Translations under genes and position numbers: made by a program | Notes under the pieces: model-generated | Seen by the model: the letters and a program-made list of their open reading frames with translations, nothing else | What the model was told of the DNA's origin: nothing | Databases searched by the model: none | NCBI GenBank assembly: GCA_022616395.1 | Contig: JAKEEV010001371.1 | Location: forward strand, 1 to 5,477 | Direction: 5' to 3' | DNA length: 5,477 bases | Origin: Planctomycetia bacterium | GTDB lineage: Bacteria; Planctomycetota; Planctomycetia; Gemmatales; Gemmataceae | Part shown: positions 5,099 to 5,477 of the stretch, piece by piece | Layout: every line of letters starts with the position of its first letter | Position numbering within the stretch: position 1 is the first letter of the stretch

Positions 5099-5477
5099 GA
5101 GAACCCTCCCCGCTTGCAAGTAATCGCATCGCGGCTCTGAAAACTTCGGATGGAGTGAGTTCGCGCATGCAGCGGTGATGCCCAAGCGGGCAGACGCGCT
5201 CTTGACACGGCCCACACGGTAACTTTTTCTGCAAGTGAATTTCCTTTGCGTAATAAGTGTCGGTCCATTCGATGTGAGTCGGACCGAAGAGCGCAATTAC
5301 CGGGCGGTTGAAGGCTGCCGCGAAGTGTCTCGGGCCGCTATCGGTGGTGATGAGCAAGTCGGTACGCTTCACGAGGGCTTTGGTCAATCCGAGTGACAAC
5401 GCGGTGTCAGCGAGCGAGAAGACATGCGGGCTACGGCTCTCGTCCGCGATTCGTCGGGCCAGGTCGCGTTCACCTGG
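5088..5477 (-). CDS. ADP-heptose:LPS heptosyltransferase, GT9 family, WaaF-like (C-terminal 129 aa)
   Basis: The gene enters from the right edge; only its last 129 residues are seen and no start lies in the window. GT9 enzymes transfer L-glycero-D-manno-heptose from ADP-heptose to the LPS inner core at the cytoplasmic face of the inner membrane. The visible part is the nucleotide-sugar domain: VFSLADTALSLGLTKALVKRTDLLITTDSGPRH, where DSGPRH (fragment residues 46-51) is the family's ADP-heptose-binding signature, then VIALFGPTHIEWT (60-72). A cysteine-rich CGPCQERVC...C segment (C88, C91, C96, C103) follows, a feature I recall from WaaF-type (heptosyltransferase II) members. The frame is open to position 5477. 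The TAA stop overlaps the downstream kinase gene, whose ribosome binding site lies inside this gene's final codons. WaaF is favoured over WaaC/WaaQ, but the fragment alone does not settle it. Confidence 0.88.
   Translation of the reverse strand, partial: PGERDLARRIADESRSPHVFSLADTALSLGLTKALVKRTDLLITTDSGPRHFAAAFNRPVIALFGPTHIEWTDTYYAKEIHLQKKLPCGPCQERVCPLGHHRCMRELTPSEVFRAAMRLLASGEGSRAA
5104..5111 (-). promoter_or_regulatory. Ribosome binding site deciding the GTG start of the tandem-kinase gene
   Basis: On the minus strand GGGGAGGG lies 5 nt upstream of GTG at 5098-5096 (6 nt from the GGAGG core). There is no ATG nearby in frame that gives a family-like N-terminus, so this site fixes the start. 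It is within the last codons of the heptosyltransferase gene, which suggests that translation of the two is coupled. Confidence 0.65.

Noticed and set aside
5099..5296. Upstream extension of the tandem-kinase gene to 5296
   Set aside because: This part overlaps the conserved heptosyltransferase C-terminus in another frame and looks nothing like a kinase N-terminus.

Overview
This 5.5 kb window reads as one tightly packed cluster on the minus strand that builds lipopolysaccharide (LPS)-like glycolipid and membrane phospholipid. In transcription order (high to low coordinates) it holds: the 3' end of an ADP-heptose:LPS heptosyltransferase (GT9, WaaF-like); a 494-aa protein with two kinase-like units of the WaaP/Kdo-kinase type, the second looking catalytically degenerate; a 316-aa WaaP/InaA-type LPS kinase; a 387-aa GT4 glycosyltransferase resembling WaaG/RfaG; and a 404-aa PlsY glycerol-3-phosphate acyltransferase with an extra C-terminal DUF4149/TMEM205-like membrane domain. 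A probable rho-independent terminator follows plsY at the window edge. The plus-strand open frames are antisense shadows of these genes.

The first three genes overlap: heptosyltransferase/tandem kinase by 11 nt, using a GTG start behind a strong Shine-Dalgarno, and tandem kinase/WaaP by an ATGA 4-nt overlap. Translational coupling is therefore likely. The next two junctions are spacers of 156 and 104 nt, and both consist largely of palindromic repeat DNA. No spacer exceeds 300 nt.

The most unusual content is the repeat family. A 29-bp exact inverted repeat (2532-2560 / 2618-2646) encloses two further perfect hairpins. Each repeat arm is itself a perfect 8-3-8 hairpin with core CCTCACGCTCCGCGTGAGG. 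A truncated tandem copy (2651-2678) follows and supplies the stop codon of the WaaP gene. Another copy (4314-4343) lies in frame inside the tandem-kinase gene, encoding a PRAEREDYNL peptide between the two kinase-like units. A second palindromic family with AGTAGTAGGCA ends sits between the GT4 gene and plsY.

The organism is a high-GC, diderm bacterium. High GC, the LPS gene content and abundant GC-rich short palindromes that invade reading frames would fit a planctomycete of the Gemmataceae type. This is an inference from style; no marker gene is present. Functionally, the genes would add heptose/hexose to an LPS core, phosphorylate it, and (PlsY) acylate glycerol-3-phosphate for phospholipids, all at the inner membrane. 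No wholly new system is evident. The points worth a second look are the repeat element, its domestication in coding sequence, and the two unusual domain architectures.
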